Assembly: GCF_026627505.1 (NCBI RefSeq)
Contig: NZ_JAPNLK010000021.1
Coordinates: 43,027 to 107,026 of the forward strand
DNA length: 64,000 bases
Source of the DNA: Streptomyces sp. H27-H5
Lineage (GTDB): Bacteria; Actinomycetota; Actinomycetes; Streptomycetales; Streptomycetaceae
Reading direction: 5' to 3'
Under the pieces are notes generated by a model. That model had not been told where the DNA came from and did no database searches. It saw only the letters and a program-made list of their open reading frames with translations. The position numbers and the translations under genes were made by a program. Of the stretch, positions 44,280-53,039 are shown in pieces (within the stretch, counting starts at the first letter, position 1; each line of letters begins with the position of its first letter).

Positions 44280-44684
44280 ATGACCACGGAATCCACATCC
44301 CACGCGGCGGACATCGAAGCGATCAGCCGGCTCGTAGCCACCGTCGAGCACTCCCAGCGGAACAAGGACCCCGAGGAGTTCCTCGGCCTCTTCCACCCGG
44401 ACGCGGTCTGGACGACCGCCCACGGCAAGGTCCTCATCGGCCTCGACGCGATCTCGGAGTTCACCCGCAAGGTCCTCCCCGCAGCCAACTGGGACGGCGA
44501 GGTCACCTACGAGGTGGTCCACGTGCTCTTCATCCGCCCCGACGTCGCGGCGGTCAAGGTCCGTCAGCGCTACCTGGCCCCGGACGAGGAGAGCGAGGGC
44601 GCCCCGCTGTACGTGATCTCGAAGCAAGCCGACGGACGGTGGCTGCTCACCGCCTGCCAGAACACGGGGGTCCTTGCCGGCTAG
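44280..44684 (+). CDS. SgcJ/EcaC-type NTF2-like protein
   Basis: A 134-residue protein from ATG 44280 (GTG 44265 would add five residues). The NTF2-like cone fold is shown by ADIEAISRLVATVEHSQRNK, LFHPDAVWTTAHGKVLIGLD, and VHVLFIRPDVAAVKVRQRYL, ending DGRWLLTACQNTGVLAG. The SgcJ/EcaC family is small and often of unknown reaction. The promoter predicts transcription starting about at the ATG, which would be leaderless. The SoxR-type box suggests induction by redox-active compounds. Confidence 0.85.
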   Translation: MTTESTSHAADIEAISRLVATVEHSQRNKDPEEFLGLFHPDAVWTTAHGKVLIGLDAISEFTRKVLPAANWDGEVTYEVVHVLFIRPDVAAVKVRQRYLAPDEESEGAPLYVISKQADGRWLLTACQNTGVLAG

Positions 44685-44697
44685 CGGTCCCGTCGAT

Positions 44698-44800
44698 CAT
44701 GTTCGGAGGCGGATCGTGAGGGCCGCCGCGCTGGCAGTGCGGAGGCAGATGTAACGGCGCTTGGCGTAGCGGGTGGTGGCCACCGCCCGATGCTGTCTCA
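44698..44800 (-). pseudogene. IS5-family transposase C-terminal scrap
   Basis: The minus strand reads TRYAKRRYICLRTASAAALT before a stop near 44698, matching the tail of IS5-type transposases. Only this end remains. Confidence 0.6.
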
Positions 44801-44997
44801 ACAGACGCCGCAGAAGGCGGGAGGGGTCAAGGCCCGCACGGGCCCACTTCTTGGTCACACCCGAAGAACCCGTGCGGCCTGCCACGTCACCGCTGCCCGC
44901 CGATGATCAATGGGTGTGGCGCTTCTGCGGGAACTGTCCGAGCCGGGAACTTCCCTCCGGAAGAGCAAACGCAGCCGGCGAAGCATCGGACCGAGCA

Positions 44998-45528
44998 TCA
45001 GGGCCTCAGCAGTCCGCCCACCCACCAGTCGTGCGGCTTGCCGTCGTTGGCGATGCCGCGATTGCGCAGTGTCCCTTCTACGGTGAAGCCGAGTTTCTCG
45101 GCGACGGCACGCGAGCCGGTGTTGCCGGCCATGGCCCACCACTCGATGCGATGGACGTCGAGGGTGTCCCAGCCCCAGTCGCACAGGGTCCGAGCGGCCT
45201 CCACCGAGTACCCGCGTCCGCGCTGTCCCTTGACCGCCCAGTAACCGAGCTCCCAGACGCCGCGGCTGACGAGGGTCAGACAGTACGAGCCGACCAGGGC
45301 GCCGGTGTCCTGGCGGAACGCGCCGAGGGTGTAGTCCCTGTCCTCGGCCCACTCGACGGGCAGCTTCTCGCCGATGAGCCTCTCCGCGTCCGCACGCCGG
45401 TACGGCACCGGCACCGGGGTGTAGAACTGGACGTCCTCGTCCTGGCAGGCTTCGTACACCGCATCCACGTCGGCAGATGTGAAGGCCCGCAGCACCAGAC
45501 GGTCTGTCTCAAGCGTCACTGGATTCAT
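44998..45528 (-). CDS. RimJ/RimL-type GNAT acetyltransferase
   Basis: A 176-residue acetyltransferase. Marks: TLETDRLVLRAFTSADVDAV at the start, WELGYWAVKGQRGRGYSVEA (acetyl-CoA loop), and MAGNTGSRAVAEKLGFTVEG with RNRGIANDGKPHDWWVGGLL. These are typical of RimJ/RimL-like enzymes acting on protein N-termini or small amines. ATG 45528 is chosen to fit the family; upstream in-frame codons look non-coding. Confidence 0.9.
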   Translation of the reverse strand: MNPVTLETDRLVLRAFTSADVDAVYEACQDEDVQFYTPVPVPYRRADAERLIGEKLPVEWAEDRDYTLGAFRQDTGALVGSYCLTLVSRGVWELGYWAVKGQRGRGYSVEAARTLCDWGWDTLDVHRIEWWAMAGNTGSRAVAEKLGFTVEGTLRNRGIANDGKPHDWWVGGLLRP

Positions 45529-45794
45529 CGCGGCAGTATGACCACCATCAACAAGCGGCGACCAGTCAATATCCCGGCCGAGCACCGCCCCTCACCACAC
45601 CCCGGCTGGTCAACGCTCGTCACGGGGCCCACCGTGTTGACCGACGCCGCCCGAAGCGGAGTCACTTCGCACCTACCAAACGAGTCCCTCCGGCCTCCAC
45701 GTGCAGTCAGAACCCGCCTACAAACGGAGTCAACGAACAGGAACACCTGCGAAGCCGGCCGCTGTCGTCGACCAACCGGCAGGCCGCCGGCAGG

Positions 45795-47444
45795 TCATCG
45801 GACGTGCTCGTAGTAGTCCGGCAGCTCCTTCAGGTAGGCCGGGAGATTGGGGTTGGCCAGCAGCCGGGTCATCCAGCCCGGGTCCTCGGAGGTGGTCAGG
45901 GGACTCAAAGAGGTTTCCTCGAAGGGAAGGCCCAGGCGGCAGCTCAGGACGCGCGCGATGTCCGCCGCCGTCAGCTCGCCCGGCGGGGGGCCACCCGGGC
46001 AGTGGGCCAGTTCGGCCCGGATACGCCGTACGGAGTCCGGTTTCGGCCGTACGCGCTCCAGCAGGAACCCGGGATCCATCGCCAGGGCACGCCGCAGCCG
46101 GTCCTCGGTCTCGGCCAGGGGCATCGGCGGCAGGCTCGTACCCGGGCAGTCGACGGCACTCACCTTGACGCGGCCGCCGGGGAAGCGGGCAGTCGGTTCG
46201 GTGTCCCGCGAGGGCCGGGCCCGCGCCATGACCGGCTCGTCCCCGTAGAGCATGCTGCCGTCCACGGAGACAAGCCGGACGTTCTCCTCGGTGGCCTCGA
46301 TCAGATTGCGGTACGGATCGGCGTTCCGATCGTCCAGCACCACGAGGTCGGACAAGTAGCCCGGCGCGAGCCGGCCCGCACGACGGTCCCAGCCCAGCGC
46401 CCGGGCCGGGTTGCGGGTCACCATCTCCACCAGCTCCCGGTCCGTGAACAGCCCTTTCAGCCGGCGCTTGTTGACCAGGTCCGCGACCTTCAGCTCGCCA
46501 AGGACCGACTTGCTGCCCGAAGGCGCCCAGTCGGCGCCCAGGCTGATGCCGAGTCCGGCGGCCTTCGCGGTGGCGACATCGGCGGTGCTCCCGTAGAGGA
46601 GGAAGTTCGACAGCGGCGACCAGACCAGTTGCGCGCCGCGCGCCGCCATGTCGTTCAGCTCCTCCGCGGTGAGCCCGACGCCGTGCACCGCGATCAGCCG
46701 CGGCCCCACCAGACCGCTGCGCCGGACGGCCCCGTACTCGTCCGCCATGCGCTGCCCGACCCCCTCTGCCAGGTGCAGGACCAGCACGCCGTCACGCTCC
46801 GCCCGCGACAGGTCCGCCCATTCGCGGGCATCGCGCCCCAGATCCACCCGGCTCACGACGCCGTGCGGGCCAACGTCCGCCGTCTCGACGTTGCGGACCA
46901 GACAGCCGCGCGCGCTGCTCGACAGCCCCGCGTCCGCACCCTGCAGCGACGTCGTGCCCCCGGCCAACGCCTTGTACTCGCCGTACCGGCCCAACTCCGT
47001 CCCCAGGTCGTAGTAGTCGGGGCTGGAGAGGACGAACCCGCTGTAGGTGATGCGCTGGTTGTACGCGTCGTCGTAGAACCGCCACTCGTAGCGGTCCTTG
47101 TACGCCTTGCGGACCGGCATGAGGGGGTACGCGGCGTGCTCGGGGTGGTTGTGCAGGTCGATCATCCCGGGATAGATGACCCCGCCGCTCTCCACGACCC
47201 GCGCCGACCGCGCGCCCGGCGGCAGTCGACCGCCCGCCCTGACGACGGCTTCGATCCGACCGGACCTGATCCAGAGCGCGGCGTCCGGCCAGACGTCCCC
47301 CGCGTCGTTCATCGTGACCACGGTCCCCCTGAGCAGCACACCGGGATCCGCGGCGGCCGGCGGGGACGCGGCGGGGCCGAGTGCGAGCACGCCACTCACG
47401 GCCAGTGCGGTGAGCAGGGGGACCGCGTTGCTCCTATGCCTCAC
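45795..47444 (-). CDS. Secreted amidohydrolase family protein
   Basis: A 549-residue metal-dependent hydrolase. Start GTG 47444 has GGAGA upstream and yields a signal peptide (LLTALAVSGVLALG, cleavage near AAADPG). Metal sites: VIYPGMIDLHNHPEHAAYPL (HxH near residue 92), a middle His in RLIAVHGVGLTAEELNDMAA, and LGISLGADWAPSGSKSVLGE (Asp). RLAPGYLSDLVVLDDRNADP closes the barrel. Substrate unknown; activity outside the cytoplasm. After about residue 425 there is an unusual extra domain. Confidence 0.88.
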   Translation of the reverse strand: MRHRSNAVPLLTALAVSGVLALGPAASPPAAADPGVLLRGTVVTMNDAGDVWPDAALWIRSGRIEAVVRAGGRLPPGARSARVVESGGVIYPGMIDLHNHPEHAAYPLMPVRKAYKDRYEWRFYDDAYNQRITYSGFVLSSPDYYDLGTELGRYGEYKALAGGTTSLQGADAGLSSSARGCLVRNVETADVGPHGVVSRVDLGRDAREWADLSRAERDGVLVLHLAEGVGQRMADEYGAVRRSGLVGPRLIAVHGVGLTAEELNDMAARGAQLVWSPLSNFLLYGSTADVATAKAAGLGISLGADWAPSGSKSVLGELKVADLVNKRRLKGLFTDRELVEMVTRNPARALGWDRRAGRLAPGYLSDLVVLDDRNADPYRNLIEATEENVRLVSVDGSMLYGDEPVMARARPSRDTEPTARFPGGRVKVSAVDCPGTSLPPMPLAETEDRLRRALAMDPGFLLERVRPKPDSVRRIRAELAHCPGGPPPGELTAADIARVLSCRLGLPFEETSLSPLTTSEDPGWMTRLLANPNLPAYLKELPDYYEHVR

Positions 47445-47753
47445 GTCGTCTCCGCGTCCGTCTCGGGGATGGTACGGATCATGGGCCACGTGCACCCGGC
47501 AGCGGGTCTGCCGATCCCGTCCTCTGAGCAATCCCCCGCAGGCGGTTGTCGCACGCCTTCTCCTCTCACTGGAAGACGGACAAGCCGGTGAAGGTCGTGA
47601 AGGTGTCGAGGAACCGGGATACGGCCGCCGCCTTCCCTCCCGTCTTGCCTCCCGTGTACGCCGAGAGCATGACGAAACTGCGACCCGTCGTCGTACTCCC
47701 GAGGGTCACGTCACCAACGCCCCGAGGGTTGCAGTGGTGTCGCAGCCCGCGTA
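47445..47753. other. Intergenic stretch, possible gene fragment
   Basis: A plus-strand frame around 47546-47700 (HAFSSHWKTDKPVKVVKVSR, YAESMTKLRPVVVLP) looks mildly coding but has no start signal and meets the IS630 end; it may be a truncated gene. Otherwise nothing was seen. Confidence 0.3.
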
Positions 47754-48933
47754 TGACGGTTGGAACCTGCGGGCGCCGGCCAAGGCCCGATGGCCGCCAA
47801 CCCGTTTGTGGCCGTTACTGAGGTTGTAGGCGTGGTGTCGTCAGTGTGAGGCCGGTCCCGGTGAGGCATCCGTCGATGATGTGGCTGCGGTATTGGATTT
47901 GGCGGAGGCCGTGCCGTAGCCGGCGGATGAGGTGGTCGGGGTCGGTGAAGGCGGTGTTGGCCTGGGTGGTCCGACGGAGTACTGACCAGATGCCTTCGAC
48001 GGGGTTGAGGTCGGGTGCGTAAGGCGGCAGGTGGTAGGCGGTGATCCAGTCCTGTGCGTCGATGAAGGCCCGCATGCGGCGGTCTTTGTGGACGTTCAGG
48101 TTGTCCCATATGAGGACGATGGGTCCGTCGAGCTGCTGGTGGGCGGCGATGAGGAGGTCGCGGTACTCGGTCCAGGCGAAGCTCTTGCGGCCGCCGCTCT
48201 TGTGGTCGGTATGCCGTTTGGGCCGGTAGATCAGGCGGGATCGTTCGCCGGGCCGGTAGCAGCACAGGGCCGCCACGGAGAAGCGACGCTGGGAACGGCC
48301 CCGGACGCGGATGACCGGGGTGGATCCGCGTCTGCCCCACGTGCGTGAGGTCGGCGGCGTCATCGAGAATCCGGCCTCGTCTTCGAAGACGATCCAGGCC
48401 CCGAGCGCCGCCGCGGTGGTTCCAGGTGCGGCCACACCTCCTTCACCCAGCCGGCGACGGCTGCCTCGTCGCGCTCGACGGCACGACGGGCCGGAACCTG
48501 ATGGCTCCAGCCACGGCGCCGCAGCATCTGGGAGATCCCCGACAGCGTCATGGACTTGTGGAACCGGCGGCCGATCAGCGTCTTGATCCGGGCGAGCGTC
48601 CACCGCTGGTCCGGCCAGCCGTGAGCGACCGGGCCCTTGGCCAACTCCTCCTCAAGCAGCGCGAACAGTCGGTCATCCAGCTTCGGACGGGACATCGGAC
48701 CGCGGGAACGGACCGCGTCCTGGCCGGCCTCCCGCCAGGACCGCCGCCACCGCTGAACCGACCGGACGCTGACCCGTAACTCCTTCGCGATCTCCGTACT
48801 GCCACGTCCGTCGGCGAACATGGCGACCGCTTCCATCCGGACCCGCTCGCGAAATGCTTGCCTCTCCGCGGTCAGACCCCCACCCTGCGGATACCTCATA
48901 CCTCCGGCATACCGCGACGATCACCAACCGTCA
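47754..48933. mobile_element. IS630-family insertion sequence
   Basis: About 1.18 kb. The ends TGACGGTTGG (47754-47763) and CCAACCGTCA (48924-48933) are exact inverted repeats, enclosing a two-frame IS630 transposase. A TA duplication typical of the family is present on the left only as GTA and is not clear on the right. Confidence 0.8.
47815..48899 (-). CDS. IS630-family transposase in two overlapping frames
   Basis: Frame A (48360-48899) carries the helix-turn-helix: VRMEAVAMFADGRGSTEIAK, ELRVSVRSVQRWRRSWREAG. Frame B (ending at 47815) carries the catalytic core: WIVFEDEAGFSMTPP (Asp), VLIWDNLNVHKDRRM (Asp) and LPPYAPDLNPVEGIWSVL (Glu). The frames overlap over 244 bases; frame B lies at -1 relative to A, fitting programmed -1 frameshifting as in many IS630 elements. 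All DDE residues are present, so the enzyme may be active. Confidence 0.88.
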
Positions 48934-48977
48934 GCCCCCACGACAAGACGACTTCAAGGTCAGTAGAGTCACAGGCC

Positions 48978-49127
48978 ATGGGGGATCGGACACGTGTGAA
49001 GCACTGCAAGCAGTGCCGTCGGCCGCTCGACCAGCGCAGCCGGTGGCGCCGCCCGAAGCGGTTCTGTAGCCGCCGGCACCGTCTGGGGTACTGGGTGGAG
49101 GAGATCTTGGACGCCGTCCTGAACTGA
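48978..49127 (+). CDS. Small zinc-ribbon-like protein
   Basis: A 49-residue basic protein with C10-x2-C13 and C30-x3-H34, a compact zinc-binding pattern (VKHCKQCRRPLDQRSR, then RFCSRRHRLGYWV). Similar short CxxC proteins are common in Streptomyces, probably binding nucleic acid. It begins 45 bases from the IS630 end; no strong ribosome site is visible. Confidence 0.55.
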   Translation: MGDRTRVKHCKQCRRPLDQRSRWRRPKRFCSRRHRLGYWVEEILDAVLN

Positions 49128-49139
49128 CGGCTCGCCCCA

Positions 49140-49490
49140 CTCACCGGCGAGGTCGAGAAGGGGCCCGCCGCAGCCGCGCGGGGATCGCAGCTGGGCGCCG
49201 GCCCGATGGACGCACGCCCACTGCAACGGCAGACCGAGCCGACCGGCGTCCGCCTCTGCGTCGGCGAGCAACCGCTCGGCGTACCCGGCGTCCCCGTCCG
49301 CCGGCGCGGCGGTCGCCATCAGGGCAAGGAGCGAGGGCCGGAAGGCGGGCTGCACCTGCGGTAGGCCGTCACCGCCCCCGCCGTCCAGCAGCGTCCGCAA
49401 GCATCCGGTGGCGTCCCCGCCGAACAGCTGCGCATGCGCCGGCAGGCTGATCGCGGAGGTGGCCCACCAGCCCGCGGACAAGGCGGACGG
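49140..49490 (-). pseudogene. Possible LuxR-family regulator remnant
   Basis: The minus-strand frame with GWWATSAISLPAHAQLFGGD, GLPQVQPAFRPSLLALMATA and ERLLADAEADAGRLGLPLQW looks like the repeat region of a large LuxR or AfsR-like regulator. Both ends are missing. Confidence 0.45.
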
Positions 49491-49665
49491 CAACTGCGGT
49501 GATCAACAACCTGGCTCGCCGTTTTCTACAAGACCCGCCCCTGGACACCCCGGCACACTCAGGCCCAGTTCCGTCCGACAGGCGCTTTTCCCTCCTCCGG
49601 CCGGCCGTCTCGTGGGCCGGACGGTCGGGTCGTAGGCGCACCCGGACGTCGAAGGAGACAGAGAC

Positions 49666-50031
49666 ATGGGCATGACGAGGAACCTCGCAGGAATCGTCAC
49701 TGGTATCGCGCTTACCGGCGGGTTGCCGGCGGTGGGTACAGGAACTGCCGGCGCGGCGGCGTCGGACTGTCCTTCGGGCTACTTCTGTGTCTGGTCCGGA
49801 CAGAACTACACCGGGCGGAGGCAGCAGATCGCCGGCAGCAACTCCATCCTGACCCAGTACGCGGTCTTCCAGAACTTCAGGTCGTGGTACAACCACGGTG
49901 CTTCCTGTGACCTCAAGTGGTACTCGGGAACCAACTACACCGGCTCCAGCGGGATCATCCCGAAGGGGACCAAGAAGTCCGACAGCGTGGGCCACTACAT
50001 GAAGTCCAACGACTGGGTCAACTGCAGCTGA
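49666..50031 (+). CDS. Secreted peptidase inhibitor family I36 protein
   Basis: A 121-residue protein with a signal peptide (residues 1-32, ending TAGAAAS). The mature domain, DCPSGYFCVWSGQNYTGRRQ followed by NFRSWYNHGASCDLKWYSG, NYTGSSGIIPKGTKKSDSVG and SNDWVNCS, is the crystallin-like I36 fold with four Cys. Relatives such as SmpI inhibit metalloproteases. GAAGGAG lies upstream of ATG 49666. Confidence 0.9.
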   Translation: MGMTRNLAGIVTGIALTGGLPAVGTGTAGAAASDCPSGYFCVWSGQNYTGRRQQIAGSNSILTQYAVFQNFRSWYNHGASCDLKWYSGTNYTGSSGIIPKGTKKSDSVGHYMKSNDWVNCS

Positions 50032-50199
50032 ACGGCCCAGGCATGAGGGCGGTGCTCGCCGGAGTCCGCCCTGCCTCGCGCTACCCCATGCACCGGCGGT
50101 CTGCAATCCGACGGAGGCGCCGAAGATCCACTGGCGTCTGAACTCGACGATCACGTCCCTCGTACCCTGATCGGCTCTTCAGGGCACGGGCCTTCGGGA

Positions 50200-51925
50200 T
50201 CAGGTCGTGGCCCCGGCCGGCAGGTCGGGGAGGCGCTGTGGTGCCCCGTCCTTCAGGGGCAGGGTGAGGACCATCGTCAGGCCGCCGCCGGGGGTGTCCT
50301 CGGCGGTCAGGGTGCCGTCCGTGGCCTCCAGGAAGCCCCTCGCCACGGCGAGGCCGAGGCCCACACCGGCGCCCCCGGGGGCGTCCCCGTACCGCTGGAA
50401 CGGTTCGAAGATCCGGTCCTTGGCCTCGTCGGGGACTCCGGGTCCGCGGTCGACGACGCGGACTTCGAGCCGGGTGGCGACGGCGCTGGCGGCCACCAGG
50501 ACGCTCTCACCGGCGGGGCTGTACTTGACGGCGTTCTCGACGATGTTGGCGACGGCCCGCTCCAGCAGACCGCGGTCCACGGCGACCATGGGCAGCGTCT
50601 CCGGGATGTCGAGGACCACGCTGTCGTCGGGTACGCCGGCCAGGGCCATCGGCACGACCTCGTCGAGGTCGGTCTCCCGGACGATCGGGACGACGGTCCC
50701 GGTCTGGAGGCGGGACATGTCGAGGAGGTTGCCGATCAGGTGGTCGAGGCGGTCGGCGCCGTCCTCGACGCCCTCCAGGAGCTCGGCCCGGTCCTCCTCC
50801 GACCATTCCACGTCGGTGGAACGGAGCGAGGTGACGGCGACCTTGACGGAGGCGAGCGGGGTGCGCAGGTCGTGGCTGACGGCGGCCGGCAGCGCCGTGC
50901 GGATCTGATTGCCTTCGATCAGGCGCCGCGCTTCCTCCGCCTCGTCGACCAGGCGCTGGCGGTCCAGTACGACGGCGGCCTGCGCGGCGAACGCGCCGAG
51001 CACCCGGCGGTCCTCCGCGGGCAGGACCCGCCCGGTCAGGGCGAGCGCCATGTTCTCGCCGATGGGCATGTCGACGTCGGCGTCCTCCGGGCGGGCGACC
51101 GGATTCCGTCCGGTGCTGCCCGCGCAGGTCCACGGGTCCACCTCAGTACCGCGCTCCAGCAGAGCGACGGACTCCATGGCGAAGGTCTCGCGGACCTGCT
51201 CCAGCAGGGCGTCGAGCGCGGTCCGATGCGTTCGCGGGCCTGCCAGGTGGTGCGGATGTTGTGCTCACCGCGGTACTCGCGGAGGTACTCGTCGACTCGG
51301 TCGGCGACCCAGAGTAGCGCGAGCTCGCGCAGGGCGGTCAGTTGCCGGGGCGGAAGTAGTTGGACAGGGCCGCGTCGACCTTGTCGGTCTTGTAGATGTT
51401 CCCGTGGGCCATGCGTCGGCGCAGTGCCTGCGGGGACATGTCCACGAGCTCGATCTGGTCTGCGCGGCGGACCACCTCGTCCGGCACCGTCTCCCGCTGC
51501 CGCACCCCGGTGATCGTCTCTACGACGTCGCCGAGTGACTCCAGGTGCTGGATGTTGACGGTCGAGACCACGTCGATACCGGCCTGGAGGAGTTCCTCCA
51601 CGTCCTGCCGGCGCTTGGCGTTGCGCGAGCCGGGCACGTTGGTGTGCGCGAGCTCGTCCACGAGGGCGACAGTGGGCCGACGGGCAAGGACCGCGTCCAC
51701 GTCCATCTCGGTGAACGTGGAACCCCGGTGGCCAAGTTCGCGCCCGGAGATCTGCTCCAGCCCGTGGAGCATCACCTCGGTGCGCGGACGGTGGTGGTGC
51801 TCCACGAAGGCGACCACGACATCGGTGCCCCGCTCCACCCGGCGGGGGCCCTCCGAGAGCATCGCGTACGTCTTGCCGACGCCGGGGGCCGAGCCCCGGT
51901 AGATACGAAACTTGCCGCGTCCCAT
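50200..51925 (-). pseudogene. kdpD: kdpD, broken by frameshift and internal deletion
   Basis: The N-terminal KdpD domain (51338-51925) is intact: IYRGSAPGVGKTYAMLSEG, FVEHHHRPRTEVMLHGLEQI, VALVDELAHTNVPGSRNAKR, ending SNYFRPGN. There one base is missing, which creates TGA; without it the frame would continue TALRELALLWVADRVDEYLR to TTWQARER. Then a deletion jumps to ALDALLEQVRETFAMESVAL, losing the USP-like domain and the four membrane helices. The kinase half (50200-51177) keeps AVSHDLRTPLASVKVAV and NIVENAVKYSP. The sensor cannot be made as one protein. Confidence 0.9.
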
Positions 51926-51935
51926 GGTGTTTACG

Positions 51936-52194
51936 TCATCCCTCGAAGCGGTAGCCCATGCCGGGCTCGGTGATCAGGTATCTCGGATGCGACGGGTCCG
52001 CTTCCAGTTTGCGCCGGAGCTGGGCCATGTAGACCCGCAGGCAGCAGGATGACGTCCGGCTTGCGGACGGCTGCCAGACGCAGGGCCTTGTGCCCGTCGG
52101 AAGCCGTTTCCACCTCGAACTTCCGCGCCTCAAGGTTGATCTCGAGCGCGCGGACGAGCTGGGCGTCGTCTTCCACCACCAGCACCTTGATCAT
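51936..52194 (-). pseudogene. kdpE: kdpE, internally deleted response regulator
   Basis: Begins at ATG 52194 as an OmpR-type receiver ([47 protein letters not shown]) and breaks just before the phospho-acceptor Asp. It then reads, in another frame, [20 protein letters not shown] and [12 protein letters not shown], the end of the DNA-binding domain. About two thirds of the gene is gone. Confidence 0.9.
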
Positions 52195-52316
52195 CGGTGT
52201 GGGGCCTTCCTCAGTCGGTGGATACGGGTCGGAGCCGGCGGGGCGCGTGGCCACCTCCCAGCAGTGGCTGGGGGAGCTTCGCGCCACGCCGGCGCCGACC
52301 CCTGTTCGGGGGAACG

Positions 52317-53033
52317 TCAGCCCCTGGTCAGTGCCTTGAGCGCGGTGTTGAGTTCGAGGACGTTCACGCGGCGTTCGCCCATGAAGCCGAGGGTGCGGCC
52401 GGTGGTGTGGTCGGCGACGAGCTTCTCGACTTGCTTGACGTCGAGCTTGTTCTGCTCGGCGACCCGGTGGATCTGGATCTTGGCGTACTCGGGGGAGATG
52501 TGCGGGTCGAGGCCGGAGCCGGAGGAGGTGACGGCGTCGGCCGGTACGTCCTCCGGCTTGACCTTGTAGGAGGTGGTCGAGTTGTCGGTGACGACCGAGT
52601 CCTTGGCGGCGACGACCTGGGCACACAGGGTGTCTTCCTCCGCGCCCGCCGTGCACAGGCCGTTGACGGCGCCGTTGTCGGCGGACCGGTTGGTGGCGCC
52701 CGAGAGGATCAGCGAGTACTGCGTGTTCACGCTGTTGGAGCCCAGCCCGTTGGAGGGGCGCGGCTGGAACCACTTGAGGTCCGGCTTGGCGGATTCCTCG
52801 GGGTCGTCGGGGTTCTGCTTCGGCAGGTTGTAGGTCTGCCCGACGAGGGAGGAGCCGACGACCTGGCCGCTCTTGTCTTTGACCTCGGAGCCGTTGGCCT
52901 TGTCGTTGAACAGGGCCTGGGCGATGCCGGTGACGGCGAGCGGGTAGATCACGCCGCAGATGACCGTCAGGACCAGCAGCGCCCGCAGGCCGGCGCCGAT
53001 CAGGCGTGCGGTGTTGCTGACAGAGTTGTTCAT
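52317..53033 (-). CDS. kdpC: Potassium-transporting ATPase subunit C
   Basis: A 238-residue KdpC. One N-terminal membrane helix (ALLVLTVICGVIYPLAVTGI) is followed by the periplasm-facing domain: SSLVGQTYNLPKQNPDDP, FQPRPSNGLGSNSVNTQY, SGSGLDPHISPEYAKIQI, DHTTGRTLGFMGERRVNVLE. KdpC stabilises the KdpFABC complex and its ATP binding. It starts 7 bases after kdpB ends. Confidence 0.95.
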   Translation of the reverse strand: MNNSVSNTARLIGAGLRALLVLTVICGVIYPLAVTGIAQALFNDKANGSEVKDKSGQVVGSSLVGQTYNLPKQNPDDPEESAKPDLKWFQPRPSNGLGSNSVNTQYSLILSGATNRSADNGAVNGLCTAGAEEDTLCAQVVAAKDSVVTDNSTTSYKVKPEDVPADAVTSSGSGLDPHISPEYAKIQIHRVAEQNKLDVKQVEKLVADHTTGRTLGFMGERRVNVLELNTALKALTRG

Positions 53034-53039
53034 CGCAGA

